Translations under genes and position numbers: made by a program
In this document: positions 1-9,988 of the stretch, piece after piece
How positions within the stretch are numbered: the stretch's first letter is position 1
How the letters are laid out: each line of letters begins with the position of its first letter
Notes under the pieces: generated by a model
Seen by the model: the letters and a program-made list of their open reading frames with translations, nothing else
What the model was told of the DNA's origin: nothing
Databases searched by the model: none
Origin: Shinisaurus crocodilurus
Lineage: Eukaryota; Chordata; Lepidosauria; Squamata; Shinisauridae
Direction: 5' to 3'
NCBI GenBank assembly: GCA_021292165.1
Contig: CM037880.1
Location: 185,129,970-185,193,969, forward strand
Length of the DNA: 64,000 bases

Positions 1-759
1 ATGAGGGATAAAAGGAGCCCCTGCTGCAGACCCCAATAAGCTGAAGTCACGGGCCTGAAAGCAGTGACTTGGGCATCACTATCCAGAGTTAGAAAATGTG
101 TCAATTATCAGATGGACTGCCTAAGGGGATCGCCTGGGTCTAGGTCATAAAACCATCAGGACTGGGGAGGGGGGAGAATTGATGAGGAAGTAAGCTGAAT
201 TAATTGTTAACAAGCAGGATTCTCTGTGAAATATTCAGTATAAGCAGCAGCTCAACATTCTCCCTCTGCCTCTCTCTGTCTCAGAGGCTTCATTTCAAAG
301 TATATTAAAAAAATAAATAATCCTATGCAAAACGCATTTTCCTTCTTATCAATGCCCCCCCTCACCCCATCCCCACCCGAGACACAAACCGTGCTTTGAC
401 ACATTTTAGTCATTTCCCTAAAAATTGGTTGTCAGGCTAGCCGGGGAAAGAGTCCGAGTGAAAATGAAACCATGCTAATATTTTACAGCTATTTGCCTAT
501 TATTGCAATTCTTAATATACTGCGCAACTGTTTGTGTGTGCAAATGCAGTGGGGACCACTTAAGCGTGTAGCCTCAGGCCTGATTCATAAAAGCTTTATA
601 TGCCATTTATGTAGGTTTCTGTGGAGTTTACTCAGAAAATGGAAGGAATACATATTTTCATTGTTAAGTGTATTCCTGGGTTTTCTTTGTCACATAGATA
701 TGGATTCAAGACTCAGCCTAGCAGAGGTAGAGGAGCTCTCTCAACTCAAGACAGATTAC
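1..759. other. Unclassified non-coding sequence
   Basis: No repeat with readable ends, RNA gene or exon was recognised. There are short C-rich and A-rich runs near 310-370. A long open frame across the right part is carried into the GAA repeat and the gap, and has no recognisable domain. Confidence 0.5.
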
Positions 760-798
760 GAAGAAGAAGAAGAAGAAGAAGAAGAAGAAGAAGAAGAA
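760..798. repeat. (GAA)n microsatellite abutting a gap
   Basis: Thirteen or so uninterrupted GAA units run directly into undetermined bases, so the true length of the array is unknown. In one frame it reads as poly-glutamate and in another as poly-arginine; neither is a protein feature. Confidence 0.95.
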
Positions 799-898
799 NN
801 NNNNNNNNNNNNNNNNNNNNNNNNNNNNNNNNNNNNNNNNNNNNNNNNNNNNNNNNNNNNNNNNNNNNNNNNNNNNNNNNNNNNNNNNNNNNNNNNNN
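799..898. other. Assembly gap of exactly 100 N
   Basis: One hundred consecutive N. A round 100 is usually a placeholder for unknown size rather than a measured gap. The left edge is the GAA repeat; the right edge is ordinary sequence with no GAA, so the array ends somewhere inside the gap. Confidence 0.98.
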
Positions 899-1323
899 CC
901 GACTTTCTAATCAATGTGGCACAACAATTTTTAAGTTGCGGTCATGCCTTCACTGGCTTCTTAATAATAAAAAAAACAACTTTATGCTATTCTTCTTTAT
1001 GCTCCAGTGTTGTGTAGTAATACATAGTACCATTACCATTTTGTAAAAGTCCCAGCTCTATGGACCAAACTAGACATACTCATGTGTGGTTGTACTGGAA
1101 ACGGCAACTGTGCATTTAGCTTCTACATCCTCCTGCTCCATCAACATTTAGCTGAGCCTACCTGTGTCCTGAAGTACAATGTCCTGTGTTTTTTCTATCC
1201 CTATTCCACATAATTGGCAGCCACTGCTGGGATAATTTGATGTCAAGACATGGATAACTTTTACTATATATTATTGAGGAGATTAAAACTCATTTATAAG
1301 ACATCAAGTTTGGCCTTAAGGGA
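899..1323. other. Unclassified non-coding sequence
   Basis: No transposon ends, LINE frame or RNA gene was recognised between the gap and the nested MITE pair that begins near 1324. Confidence 0.4.
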
Positions 1324-1698
1324 GGGCCAAAACAGACATTACTTAAGTATGTGCCCAGCAGCTATGTCGTTTTTTTTTCATTTTATGCTAGAGTAGGTTC
1401 AGGTTCCCCAGTCTAGATCTTAAAAGCCCTCCCCACATTAGGGGCCTGGTGCAGATTAGTTGTACAGCGCATACGCAAGAGTAAAATGGGGGGGGGGAGG
1501 TGTAGCTGCTGGACACACACTTAAAGTCAGTGCTTTTTTTCTGGAGAAAAAGGTACCAGAACTCTTGGATTACATTTCCTTGGGAGTAGATGGCGATTAA
1601 ATTGTAATGCAATTAATAGAAGAAAAGGTGCTGGAACTCAGTTCCGGTGAGTTCCACCAGAAAAAAAGCCCTGCTTAAAGTAATGTCTGTTTTGGCTC
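1324..1698. mobile_element. Non-autonomous DNA transposon with ~40-bp inverted ends, interrupted
   Basis: The left end (about 1324-1363, beginning GGGCCAAAACAGACATTAC) is matched in inverted form by the right end, which is split into about 1500-1527 and 1681-1698. The split is caused by a second element inserted at 1528-1673. With that element removed the two ends align over about 40 bp with few differences. The interior has no coding potential. The superfamily is not determined because no target duplication of the outer element was obvious. Confidence 0.7.
1528..1673. mobile_element. hAT-type MITE with exact 8-bp target duplication
   Basis: 146 bp flanked by CTTAAAGT on both sides (1520-1527 and 1674-1681). 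The ends are inverted: CAGTGCTTTTTTTCTGG on the left against CAGGGCTTTTTTTCTGG on the right, read inwards. An 8-bp duplication and CA...TG termini fit hAT elements. It sits inside the right inverted end of an older element, so it is the younger of the two. A (GGT)n tract follows at about 1706-1732. Confidence 0.9.
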
Positions 1699-1705
1699 TG
1701 AGATG

Positions 1706-1732
1706 ATGGTGGGTGGTGGTGGTGGTGGTGAT
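1706..1732. repeat. (GGT)n microsatellite
   Basis: A slightly imperfect run of GGT/GAT units just right of the nested MITE pair. Confidence 0.85.
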
Positions 1733-2642
1733 ACAGCTAAAGCAATGTACCTAAATGTGATGGTTTAGCATGGTCCACTTGAGAAAAATATGGCGTGGAA
1801 GTCTTTCTCCTACCACATTTTATATATATATCTGTGGAAGGGCCGGACCATTCCTTAAGCGTACCAATGGGCTGTGGAAATATGAATCAAGCATATTATA
1901 GTAAGTCCCTACTCTTCTCCAAGCACATTCTCAGAGATCGAATTCACAAGCAGAACACTGGCTCCACAAATATGCACTAACAAGCTAATTAGCACAGAGA
2001 AATCCTGAAGTTTTTTCATTAGAAAAAAATGTCTACAGTTCATGAGCATGGAGAATTAACATAATTAACACACTGTTGACATAGGAGCCATTGCAGGCTA
2101 CAATGATTTTCTAATGACCTGCATCAGTGCAGAGTAGAGGGAATGTCCTTACCTTTTGGTTCATAACGTGAACTGCAATGCAATGCAAAGCAAAGCAACA
2201 CAGAGAAGAAAAAAATAGCCAATAGCTGCAAGTGTCCATACTGATGGGCTTCTGGGAACTCAGTGTATGTTCCCTGATCCTGATACTATATTAAAAGGGC
2301 CACCAGTGTTTCTAAAGCTAATCTGTAAAATTGTTGTTTGAATAAATATTAGTGGCTACCTCTTCAGTAACTTTAGTGTGATTTACAGAACTCATACTAC
2401 TGCCTTCTTCAGTTTTTCAGCCTGCTCCCAAGATTACGATATAGTGGGAAAGGTCTTTAACAAAAACCACAACTGGCAGGTAAAGCCACAGTTATACATG
2501 TTTACAAAGGGAGAAAAGAGAATAGCTTGCAGAGTAGCCAGTCATTCAATTAAAGTCTTCAGGGAAGTAATTGAAGTTACTCCCCTGCACAAACTTTAAA
2601 AAAAATAACTAGAGTAAAAGACATACAGTGTTGGGAGATATC
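1733..2642. other. Unclassified non-coding sequence
   Basis: AT-rich sequence without a recognised repeat family or gene. Open frames of 60-70 codons here show no domain. Confidence 0.35.
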
Positions 2643-3075
2643 AGGGCTAGGGCAGCTATGGTGACCATGGTTCCTACTTTACAGAGGGTAGTCCTGTCTT
2701 TGAAGGCGTCCTCTGTTTGAAAGGCTGCCCAGTCCAAGTCTGATTTAAAGATAAAGAACCATTAGAAGGGAGAGCAGCTGGGGCCTTGAAATCGCACTTC
2801 AACAAATAGGACCTGGAAAACAAGACTCAGCAGGTCACAGTCTTCCCCACTATGGTAAGATATATTGTATTTCTATGAGAGCTTCGGCTATTGGGAGGTA
2901 TAGAAATCTAATAAATGATATGGTGAGGTGTATTGTATTTTATTTAAATAATTATTTCCAAATTTGTATCTATAAATATATATTAGCATGTGCAAATTTT
3001 ATGCAAGTTTGTATCCTATATTGTCCTCTGGTGATGCATTATCTCTCTTTTGGTGGTGCATAAGTGGCCATCCTA
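2643..3075 (-). mobile_element. Degraded hAT-like element, family with 12.8 kb and 43.4 kb copies
   Basis: In reverse complement this matches the copies at 12818-13165 and 43394-43736 in order: a GGTGGCCAC-type end with 'TGCAT', an octamer-like block, 'CCATAGTGGGGAAGA', a 'CAGCCTTTC' block and the far end with 'CTCTGTAAA'. A LINE-tail-like piece (about 2876-2912) interrupts it. It is the most diverged of the three. Confidence 0.6.
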
Positions 3076-3800
3076 ACGGCAGGTAACAAATTAAACATTT
3101 TATTTGAGTTAATTAATCATCTGGATTTTAAATGATAGTACTAAACTCTCAGTATTGATTGAAGGTAGGAAAATGTTGCCTCTTGTGAGTTAATTATAAA
3201 TCTATACTTTAAAAAAAAAAAAAACACCAACCCCTACCCATCTGAAGTTTAGGACATCTTTAGAACCAACCCTTGGCATGTTTACTCAGAAGTAATATTA
3301 GTCATTGGGCAGATTAGAAATGTACTACATAAATAAAAATAGATGCAAGTAAGTCCTACCAAATTTGGTGGGACTTACTTGAGTCTCAGGTAAGTGTGCA
3401 TGAACTGAACTGGCAGCCCTAATATCAGAGGTCAAGGCCATCTATTATATTCTTTGCCATCAGTACTGAAACCTGGAATCCGACCTATATACAAAAAGGA
3501 GAATGCACCAAAGGTGGGCAGATAGTCCTGAAGGAGAATAGGTACTCACCACTTCTCCTTCAGACATAGGGCCATACTACAGTCGTATAAAGGCATTCAC
3601 CTGCTCCCATGTAGGACAAAAGTGGGGAGGGGAACAAACATGGGTACACATGTGTTGGCCCCACCGCTAACATGCCTGCACACCCAGCTGCTGTACATTG
3701 AGCACAGGTCTAAAATGGGCTCTGTAAGCATGTTCGGCTGAAGTTGAACACACTGATAGAGCTCCTACACTGAACCCTGCCTTATCAGGATTTCCAATTA
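3076..3800. other. Mostly unclassified; one decayed MITE-like stretch
   Basis: About 3280-3420 contains 'GTTTACTCAGAAGTAA' and 'GTGGGACTTACTTGAG' in the arrangement of a common amniote short repeat whose outer ends resemble 'GCAATCCTATGCA'. It is too decayed to bound. The rest is unclassified. Confidence 0.35.
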
Positions 3801-3808
3801 CTTTAAGC

Positions 3809-3943
3809 CAGTGTTCTCCAACCTTGGGTCCCCAGATGTTTTTGGCCTACAACTCCCAGCATGCCCCAGCCAGCTACGCTGGCTGGGGCATGCTGGGAGT
3901 TGTAGGCCAAAAACATCTGGGGACCCAAGGTTGGAGAACACTG
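3809..3943. mobile_element. Perfect foldback hAT MITE
   Basis: 135 bp made of two 66-bp arms that are exact reverse complements, with a 3-nt centre. It is flanked by the 8-bp duplication CTTTAAGC (3801-3808 and 3944-3951). The termini CAGTGTTCTCCAACC are hAT-like. No arm mismatch was found, so the insertion is young or the arms have been kept identical. Related, less perfect copies lie at 29066, 35800 and 37053. Confidence 0.95.
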
Positions 3944-3951
3944 CTTTAAGC

Positions 3952-4430
3952 TGAACACACTTACAGGGCCCTTTTCAGATCCTCGTGCACAACACACGAA
4001 GGTCTGAGTAGTAGCTTGGCATGCAGGGATATTGGGTGTGGGGCTTACATCACACGTTCACAAACTCCTCCCCACTTTTGTCCTACACGTCAGCAGGTGA
4101 CTGCCTGCAGCAGCAGCAGCTTACATGTGATGCTAACTGCATCTTTGAATCTTGTGACTGGGATTCTTCTTCTCTCTCCCCACCCCCTGCCACAGGGAAA
4201 GGGTGACTCTAGATTAGAATTGCAGCATGGGGGGAAATAGGTTAGCCTTTTCTCCCTCAGCCATTTTCATGCTGATCACTCCCTTCTATTTGCCCCATAG
4301 CTGGCTGACTGCTGCTATTAGCATCTTCAAGGACAAATTTTCAAGGAAGAGGGAAAGGGTTAAGTATCTCCCCCCATCTTATAATCCTGCTCTCTCTGGA
4401 TCAGTCCATCCTGCAGCTTCTGTGAGTTTA
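3952..4430. other. Unclassified non-coding sequence
   Basis: No repeat family or exon recognised. It contains a short CAG run near 4108. Confidence 0.35.
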
Positions 4431-4432
4431 AA

Positions 4433-4446
4433 AGAGAGAGAGAGAG

Positions 4447-4478
<32 letters not shown>
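4433..4478. repeat. (AG)n followed by (GGAGCA)n
   Basis: A dinucleotide AG run passes into about five GGAGCA hexamers. The repeated Glu-Gln or Cys-Ser frames across it are repeat artefacts. Confidence 0.95.
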
Positions 4479-4639
4479 ACGAAAGTGCATGATGAAGTAA
4501 CTGTGCTGTACGTACCTAAGCAGGTGTGAGTCTGGTCAGTGCCTGGCTGAGCAACCACCTGAGAACCTAACATGCACCACTAGGAGCTCAATGGAAGAAA
4601 AGCAGGCTATAAATATAATTAAATAAATAGACAGTAAAA

Positions 4640-5880
4640 TATGGGGCAGATGGATAAATGAGATAGATTATGTTACGTGTCCAAGTTACCACTGTCTGCT
4701 TCTCCAACTTCTTTACCGTCTACGCAATTAACATTCATAATCCACGATTTGCCTCCACAGACTCTTGGCACGGAATGTCAAAATGCAGCAGGAGCACCAA
4801 CAAAGTGTAAGGAAATGTGCTACATTTCTTTCAAATGCCCACACTGCTCCCCTTCTGGCATTTTACACAGTTTTCCTCCAGGAATAATTTTCCTCCGCTT
4901 GATTTCCCTGGCATTTTGCCTGCTGTACCATGGGGGTACACTGACTGGAGGATTCCAATAAGAGTTAAAATGCTGGCATGGCGACTGCAGTGTTGCAGAT
5001 TAAAATGAAAGATGCAGTTAAGCTGTTTATTCGTCTGTAATGGGGATGCAGAGAATAAACCGGTAATTCTCCTTCACAAACGTATATCGATACAGCTCTC
5101 TGGCATACTGGCACTGGTTGAGATGTGACATTTCTTCCTACCACCACCCTCATAATGGGCACCATCTGCTTGGGAATTCTCCTTGGCAAGCCCTTTTGAA
5201 ACGAATGGTTGCTAAGGCATGCTTTTGCCAGCTCCTATTCAATTCAATTTCTGGTGGATTGGGCCCACTGAGAACAACAAAAAGCAAGACCTTGAAATGC
5301 AACCACTGAAAACAAATGGCGTTGACTTTGCAAACCATTAACGAATTTGGTTTACAGTCCTTATCCTTTATTAGCCGTAACTAGAAATAATAATTCAGTG
5401 AGCAAATAAACATGCCTTTCCTGCTTTCAGCAAATGTAAAAGCCATCAAGAGAATCATTGCTTTGCATTCACTCATGAGCCATCTATTATCTCTGTTGCT
5501 GCAAATACCAATTATACAGAGTTTTAACTAAATACTGTAACCGTTTTTTCACATTTAACATTAACCAAAACATTTAAAAATACTTAGAATACATTTCCAA
5601 TTATTTATCTCTAAACATTAAGTAATTTCTCAGTGCACCTGTTTACTGTTCACATTAATGCCACATACGTAGTAGCCCTGTTGATGTATCATAATTTGAT
5701 CACTGATTCCACCACCACCCCCAAGCCCCAAATGCTCTTATTTTCATATTTTGGTGGCTCACAACATGATGAAATGGCATTTGTTTATCAAAAGGAGATT
5801 AATATAAAAGGCTATGCTAAAAGTATAGAACTACTAAGGCTTGGGAAAGGAAGGTCACAGTGATTCATGGCTTAATAACC
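4640..5880. other. Long low-repeat non-coding stretch
   Basis: About 1.2 kb of complex sequence with no transposon ends, SINE boxes, LINE frames or long microsatellites. Open frames are short, unrelated to one another and domain-free. The lack of repeats in such a repeat-dense window makes it a candidate for conserved non-coding DNA, which cannot be tested from one genome. A LINE-tail-like scrap ('GGCTATAAATATAATTAAAT') ends just before it at about 4590-4630. Confidence 0.3.
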
Positions 5881-5884
5881 TCTT

Positions 5885-6460
5885 ATTTAGATGACCGCAA
5901 TGCACTCTACGTGGGGCTGCCCTTGAAAAGTGTTTGGAAACTACAGAGGGTTGTATTCCAAGTTAGTCCTACTTAGAGTAGACCCATTAAAATGAATGGG
6001 ATGTAAGACTAACATTGGATACAACCCACTGCATGCAAAACAGGATGGCTAGACATTTGTCAAGAGTGCACTTTGTGAACTGACTCTGCATTGCACTGAT
6101 CTTGGATTGATTTCACTGGCTTTCTGTTTGTTTCTGTGCACAATTCAAGGTGGTTGGTTGGTGTGTGGGGCTTTTTGTATTTTTATTTCTTTGTTTGTTT
6201 TACTTACAAAGCCCTAAATGGTTTGGGCCTGGATATCTGAAAGACCATTCATTCCATATGAATTTGCCCATAATTTCTGATCACCATCAGAGGCCATGTT
6301 ATATGTTCCACTACCTAGATAGGCTAGGTTGGTGGGTACTTGAGACAGGGCTTTTTCGGTAGCAGCATCCTGCTTGTGGAACTCCTTCCCAAGGGAGATG
6401 GGATTGACTCCTTCATTATTTTTTGCTTTATATGAGCAGTAACGCCTTTAAAAATACGTA
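5885..6460 (+). mobile_element. L2-like LINE, 3' ORF fragment, interrupted by a MITE
   Basis: Translation gives the typical L2-type C-terminal run: a LDxxNALYxGLP-like start, then after the insertion 'TYKALNG'-like residues and a 'GPGYLKDH' segment, and finally a 'LEXGLF...VELLPREMG'-like segment. Several stops and shifts make it a pseudogene. An 80-bp palindromic MITE (5948-6027) sits between the two halves. It compares with the fuller copy at 18548-19985. Confidence 0.7.
5948..6027. mobile_element. 80-bp palindromic MITE inside the L2-like fragment
   Basis: The ends GGGTTGTATTCCAAGTTAGTC and ...GACTAACATTGGATACAACCC are inverted copies (first 20 bases compared), leaving a short centre containing CCCATTAAAATGAATGGG, itself palindromic. 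It splits the LINE reading, so it inserted after the LINE. The target duplication was not clear. Confidence 0.75.
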
Positions 6461-6469
6461 GTTTTGTTG

Positions 6470-6895
6470 CAAAAATATGCTCAGAGTCCTCTCCCAGAGG
6501 GCCAATACTCGAGAAAAGGGAAGCAGCACACCAGAAGTGAGTTTTCAAAGTTTTATTTTTGCAAAAAGGCTCAGCCAGCCCTGTGGCTCACGCCAGGATC
6601 AGAGGCTGAACAAAGGGAAGAGGGAACATGCAGGTCTTTTTATGCTTTTACACTCATTGGTTCATTCATTTTCAGCAAATCAAATGCGTTCGCTTAAACA
6701 TGCTAACCAATTACGTACATTCATTTGAACATGGCAACAACCAATCAGAGACATAGTAAGTATCTGTCTTTAGTTACATATAAGGCTATCTATCTATATC
6801 TTCTATCTATAAGGCTATCTATCTCTTCCTTCCTTGACTAGGTTGATGCTTCTCATGACCCTTAGGGCACCCGAGATATCAGGTGTCTCATGAAT
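6470..6895 (-). mobile_element. Possible endogenous-retrovirus-like LTR, minus strand
   Basis: On the minus strand the block has an LTR-like order: a TGAGACACC start, CCAAT boxes (about 6655 and 6735), a CATAAAAAG TATA-like motif (about 6635), an AATAAAA poly(A) signal (about 6550), then a U5-like segment ending ...GCAACA. No primer-binding site, coding region or duplicated flank was recognised, so it would be a solitary or truncated LTR. The assignment rests on architecture only. Confidence 0.35.
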
Positions 6896-7148
6896 TTGCT
6901 ACTCTTGGTACCCCTTATCAATCGAAGAAACCCTTCTTTCATTTGTACATTCTGGAGTTGGCACCTGAGAATACCCATTTATTTATAAATAATAAAACAA
7001 ATAAAGACTGTTCGGTTCCATTGGCCTTTCAGTGCTGTATAATGTTTCCTTGATCTTCAATTTTAATTTGAATGCCACTCTTAAATTTTGTTGAATATTT
7101 TTTTGCTCCTGCATTTCTTCTGTTTCTTGTTGTTGTTTAGCTGTGTGG

Positions 7149-7554
7149 ATCATGAGTGCAAATCAGTGTGTGTGTGGGGGGGAACGAAATCCATACAGAC
7201 CTTTGCTATCTTTTAGTGGTGACTTTATGGATGGATTTTGTGGACATGCAAAAGGGTATATTTTGGATGCTCTCAGAACTTGCTGTCCATGCTTGCTCCT
7301 GAGTAATCCATTCCTTTTTACTTCTGAAGTGACATGCATAAGATGGATTTTTATACTCTGCTGCTTTTCACTGTTACTTCTGAATAGATATGCAATGGGA
7401 TGAGGATGCTCTGGGAATTTGGGGATGCTTCTGGACATGCAAAAGAGTGGATCTTGCTGCTGGGTTTTCTGTGTGGTTCTGGGGATATTGTTGTTTAGCT
7501 GTATGGATTTCGTTGCCCCCCCCCCCCCGCACACACTGTTTTGCACTCATGATC
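7149..7554. mobile_element. Element with ~50-bp inverted ends
   Basis: The left end GATCATGAGTGCAAATCAGTG (20 bases compared), then GT-rich and G-run sequence and CGAAATCCATAC, is matched in inverted order at 7501-7554 (GTATGGATTTCG, C-run, CACACACTG, TTTGCACTCATGATC). The interior has a direct repeat around GGACATGCAAAAG (about 7240 and 7432). A second copy of the right end ('GCATTCATGATCTTAAAG') occurs at 8322-8339. No transposase is encoded. Confidence 0.6.
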
Positions 7555-7696
7555 TTAAAGCCACTTGATTCTCTGTGTCAAGGTTCCACCCGTACCAGGA
7601 CACCTTGATCATCTCCTTAAATATATCTGCCTCTTTAAGAGACCCTCCTGTCTCAGGATGCCAATTCTCTGCCTTTTTACCTCCTGCTCCCAGTAA

Positions 7697-8231
7697 TGTG
7701 GGATTAGGCCTTAGGCGTGGTGTAAAAGACACTCCAACAACTGAATTTTAACAATAACTGTGTACTGTCGTAAATATTGGTAAAGTAGAATCACATTAAC
7801 TTAGGGTAATTACACAAATAGAGCTGTAAGATTACAAAAAGCAAGTATAAGGGAAATAAAAGGAAAAATAATGCAAGGCTCTCTAACCTAGCTACACTGT
7901 CACCTGTAAGTTTAGTAGAGATTCCTTTCCCCAGCCTTTCTCCTAGCTGTTCTGCAGTTCTATTAGTGATTGTCAGACTCTCTTCTCTGTCTGCTTCACT
8001 CTTTCTCCAATGTCACTCTCTCAGTCTGCCACACGCAGCTCCAGATCCACTCTTTATATACCCTTCCCCTCAGACCTAGAAGGTTACAATCCTGTGACCT
8101 CGAACTGGAGAAATGAAACTTAACTCTATTGGGTAAAAATGAAACTCACAAATGCCCCCCTCCCATCAGGAGATGTTTGGGCCTATAGGCTTCAAACTAA
8201 CACAAGCCTGTGTAGGCCTCAGTCCTTCACA
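7697..8231 (-). mobile_element. Putative LTR of a Gypsy-type retrotransposon, minus strand
   Basis: Read on the minus strand: start TGTGAAGGACTG (ending at 8231), TATATAAAG box at about 8053-8060, a leader, and an end ATCCCACA at about 7697, giving TG...CA boundaries of about 535 bp. Four bases further is TGGGAGCAGGAGG, similar to the initiator-Met tRNA primer-binding site (TGGTAGCAG...) used by many Gypsy elements. No AATAAA signal was found in the expected place and no second LTR is in the window. The boundaries are inferred. Confidence 0.4.
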
Positions 8232-8383
8232 CTATGCAATGGAGTTGTTGCTAAAACAGGAGAATGTGAGTCCAAAGGAGTGCTTTTATGTGGCTGAGTG
8301 GATTCCACCCCCTGCTTTGCATTCATGATCTTAAAGTTCATGTGCCTCATTTTCTCCCTTCAGTGCTATGGATTTCTGGCTGC

Positions 8384-8655
8384 TTAGCGATGCATCCAAA
8401 CCTTGATGGGGGCTCTCCGCGCCCCCGACTCGATTCTCTGCAGGGGCGCCCCCCCGACTCGATCTTCTGAGCGGCGCGGAGAACTTCTCCAGTCCCGTCG
8501 CGTCATTTCTGGACTGGAGTGGGTCGCGCAGGCGGCTTGCCGCGGAGAGGTGAGCCGCCCCGAAGACAAAGGTAAGGCCTCGCCGGGTGTGAGCGGGCCC
8601 GATTTCGGCCCCGTTTTGCCCGGGCAAGGCTCGATGGTACAACGGTATGGCTGCT
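8384..8655. mobile_element. GC-rich repeat carrying half of a recurrent palindromic module
   Basis: A sharply GC- and CpG-rich island in AT-rich surroundings. It contains GTCCCGTCGCGTCATTTCTG (8492-8511) and a 'GTAAGGC...GAGCGGGCCCGATTTCGGCCC' type end, broken here to stay short, that aligns with the GC-rich elements at 32741-33085 and 21391-21750. Possible termini are 'GATGCATCC' (about 8389) and 'GGTACAACG' (about 8636). Open frames on both strands across it are by-products of high GC content. Its superfamily is unknown. Confidence 0.55.
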
Positions 8656-8789
8656 GGGGATTTAAAAGACTGCTAAGTCTCTGGTAACCCCTTGGTTCAT
8701 TCTCTGATGGCGTTGCCTTACCCTCCACTCCCCGCCCCTCCGCGGGCATCAGCCACTATTGTGAATGTGCTGTGATTTGGAGCATGAAT

Positions 8790-8985
8790 AGTTATTATTA
8801 TTATTTACAGTATTTGTATACCGCTCCACATCTAAGTGGATTCAGGAGCGATGAACAATAAAAAGATAAAAACATTGAAAACAAAGTAACATTACAATGG
8901 TGGCTGGACAGCAGAGAACGCTTCCTGGAACAAGGAATTCCATGCATTCAGTATCCCTAGATTGTGACAATGCGAGTAGAACATA
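8790..8985 (-). mobile_element. L2-like LINE 3' tail (family B)
   Basis: On the minus strand it ends with the tail TGTATACCGCTCCACATC in reverse orientation plus ATT-rich simple sequence. The same tail is seen at 28448 and, more diverged, at 57525. Only the last part of the ORF is present. Confidence 0.65.
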
Positions 8986-9139
8986 TGAACAATCTCAATG
9001 ATAGTATACTGAAAACATTTGAGACAATCAGATAAGTTCAGATAAAACAGGTTCTTAATAAGGCAGGGCCAAAATTCCCAGTTTCCAGATCAAATCAATC
9101 AATCAATAAATCCCATTTCCCCCCCGCAACAGTTAGATA

Positions 9140-9305
9140 GGTCAGAAAAAGAGGTGGATATGTTAGAGGTGTTGTTCTCTTCATCCTTCAGACCATGTAT
9201 GGCCTAGTTGTGAAGTACCTATATCTGAGAGAGAGAACTTTTAGACTGCTCTGAGGTACTTGAAGAAAGGATGGAATAGAAATGTTATTAATAATACAAC
9301 ACACT
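9140..9305 (+). mobile_element. LINE 3'-end-like fragment
   Basis: Plus-strand sequence resembling an L2-type end ('GAGGTACTTGAAGAAAGGATGGAATAGAAATG' style, shortened) that finishes in ATTAATAATA. It is decayed; its limits are uncertain. Confidence 0.35.
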
Positions 9306-9988
9306 GACTCCACCCCTCCGGCTTCATTGTAATATGAAACAGATCTCCTGCGGAACAATGATTCTTTAACATGGGGCTACAGTAGCATGGGCCATGGGGG
9401 TCTGTGGATAAGTGAAGAGCAGCAGGTGGGTAAGAATGTAGAGGTCTATTTGCAAAATGTTTACCATTCAGGCTCTATAGAGCCTCTATCCCAGTACTGA
9501 TTTCTTTTGCATGTTCTATCACAGACAATGCTAAGTGCTGATGCAGCACTCAGAAAAGCTACAACAATAAAACTAAATATCCATGCAATTCATTTATCAA
9601 AGTGCTTGCTGTTCCTACTTTAAGGCAACTGAAATGGTAATAAATAATAAGCAAAGGAGGTTAATTGGTATTCAGAGTGTTCCATGAAATAAACTTTTTA
9701 AAAAGGTAATGGCAGGAGAGGCCTATCTAATCATACGTTTAATGGGAAACAGAATGCAGAATAACTGCATTTCTAATTGCATAGGCCACCAAATCTAGAT
9801 ATTCAGCTTTTCTTTTAGGTACATGAAGTACTGCTGCTTTTTGTCCTCCTCCTCCTCCTCCTCTACCTCCCCATATGTCACAAAACTACTAGAAACAAAC
9901 AAACAAAAAAGAATATATTCTGTTCATAGTACGTATACCAACCTGATGTTTATACTGGGCAACAACTAGTAGCCATTCTCTATAGCTG
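9306..9988. other. Unclassified non-coding sequence
   Basis: No repeat ends or genes recognised, apart from a short (TCC)n run near 9846-9864. Confidence 0.4.

Noticed and set aside
472..1046. Open frames with long Glu or Arg runs across the GAA repeat
   Set aside because: They are produced by the microsatellite and continue through undetermined bases; the flanks show no domain.
3809..3943. CRISPR-like or rho-independent-terminator-like hairpin
   Set aside because: The window is vertebrate DNA, there is no spacer array, and the 8-bp duplication identifies a transposon.
8384..8655. CpG island promoter of a host gene
   Set aside because: The same GC-rich sequence occurs at other loci in the window as a repeat, and no first exon or splice donor context was supported.
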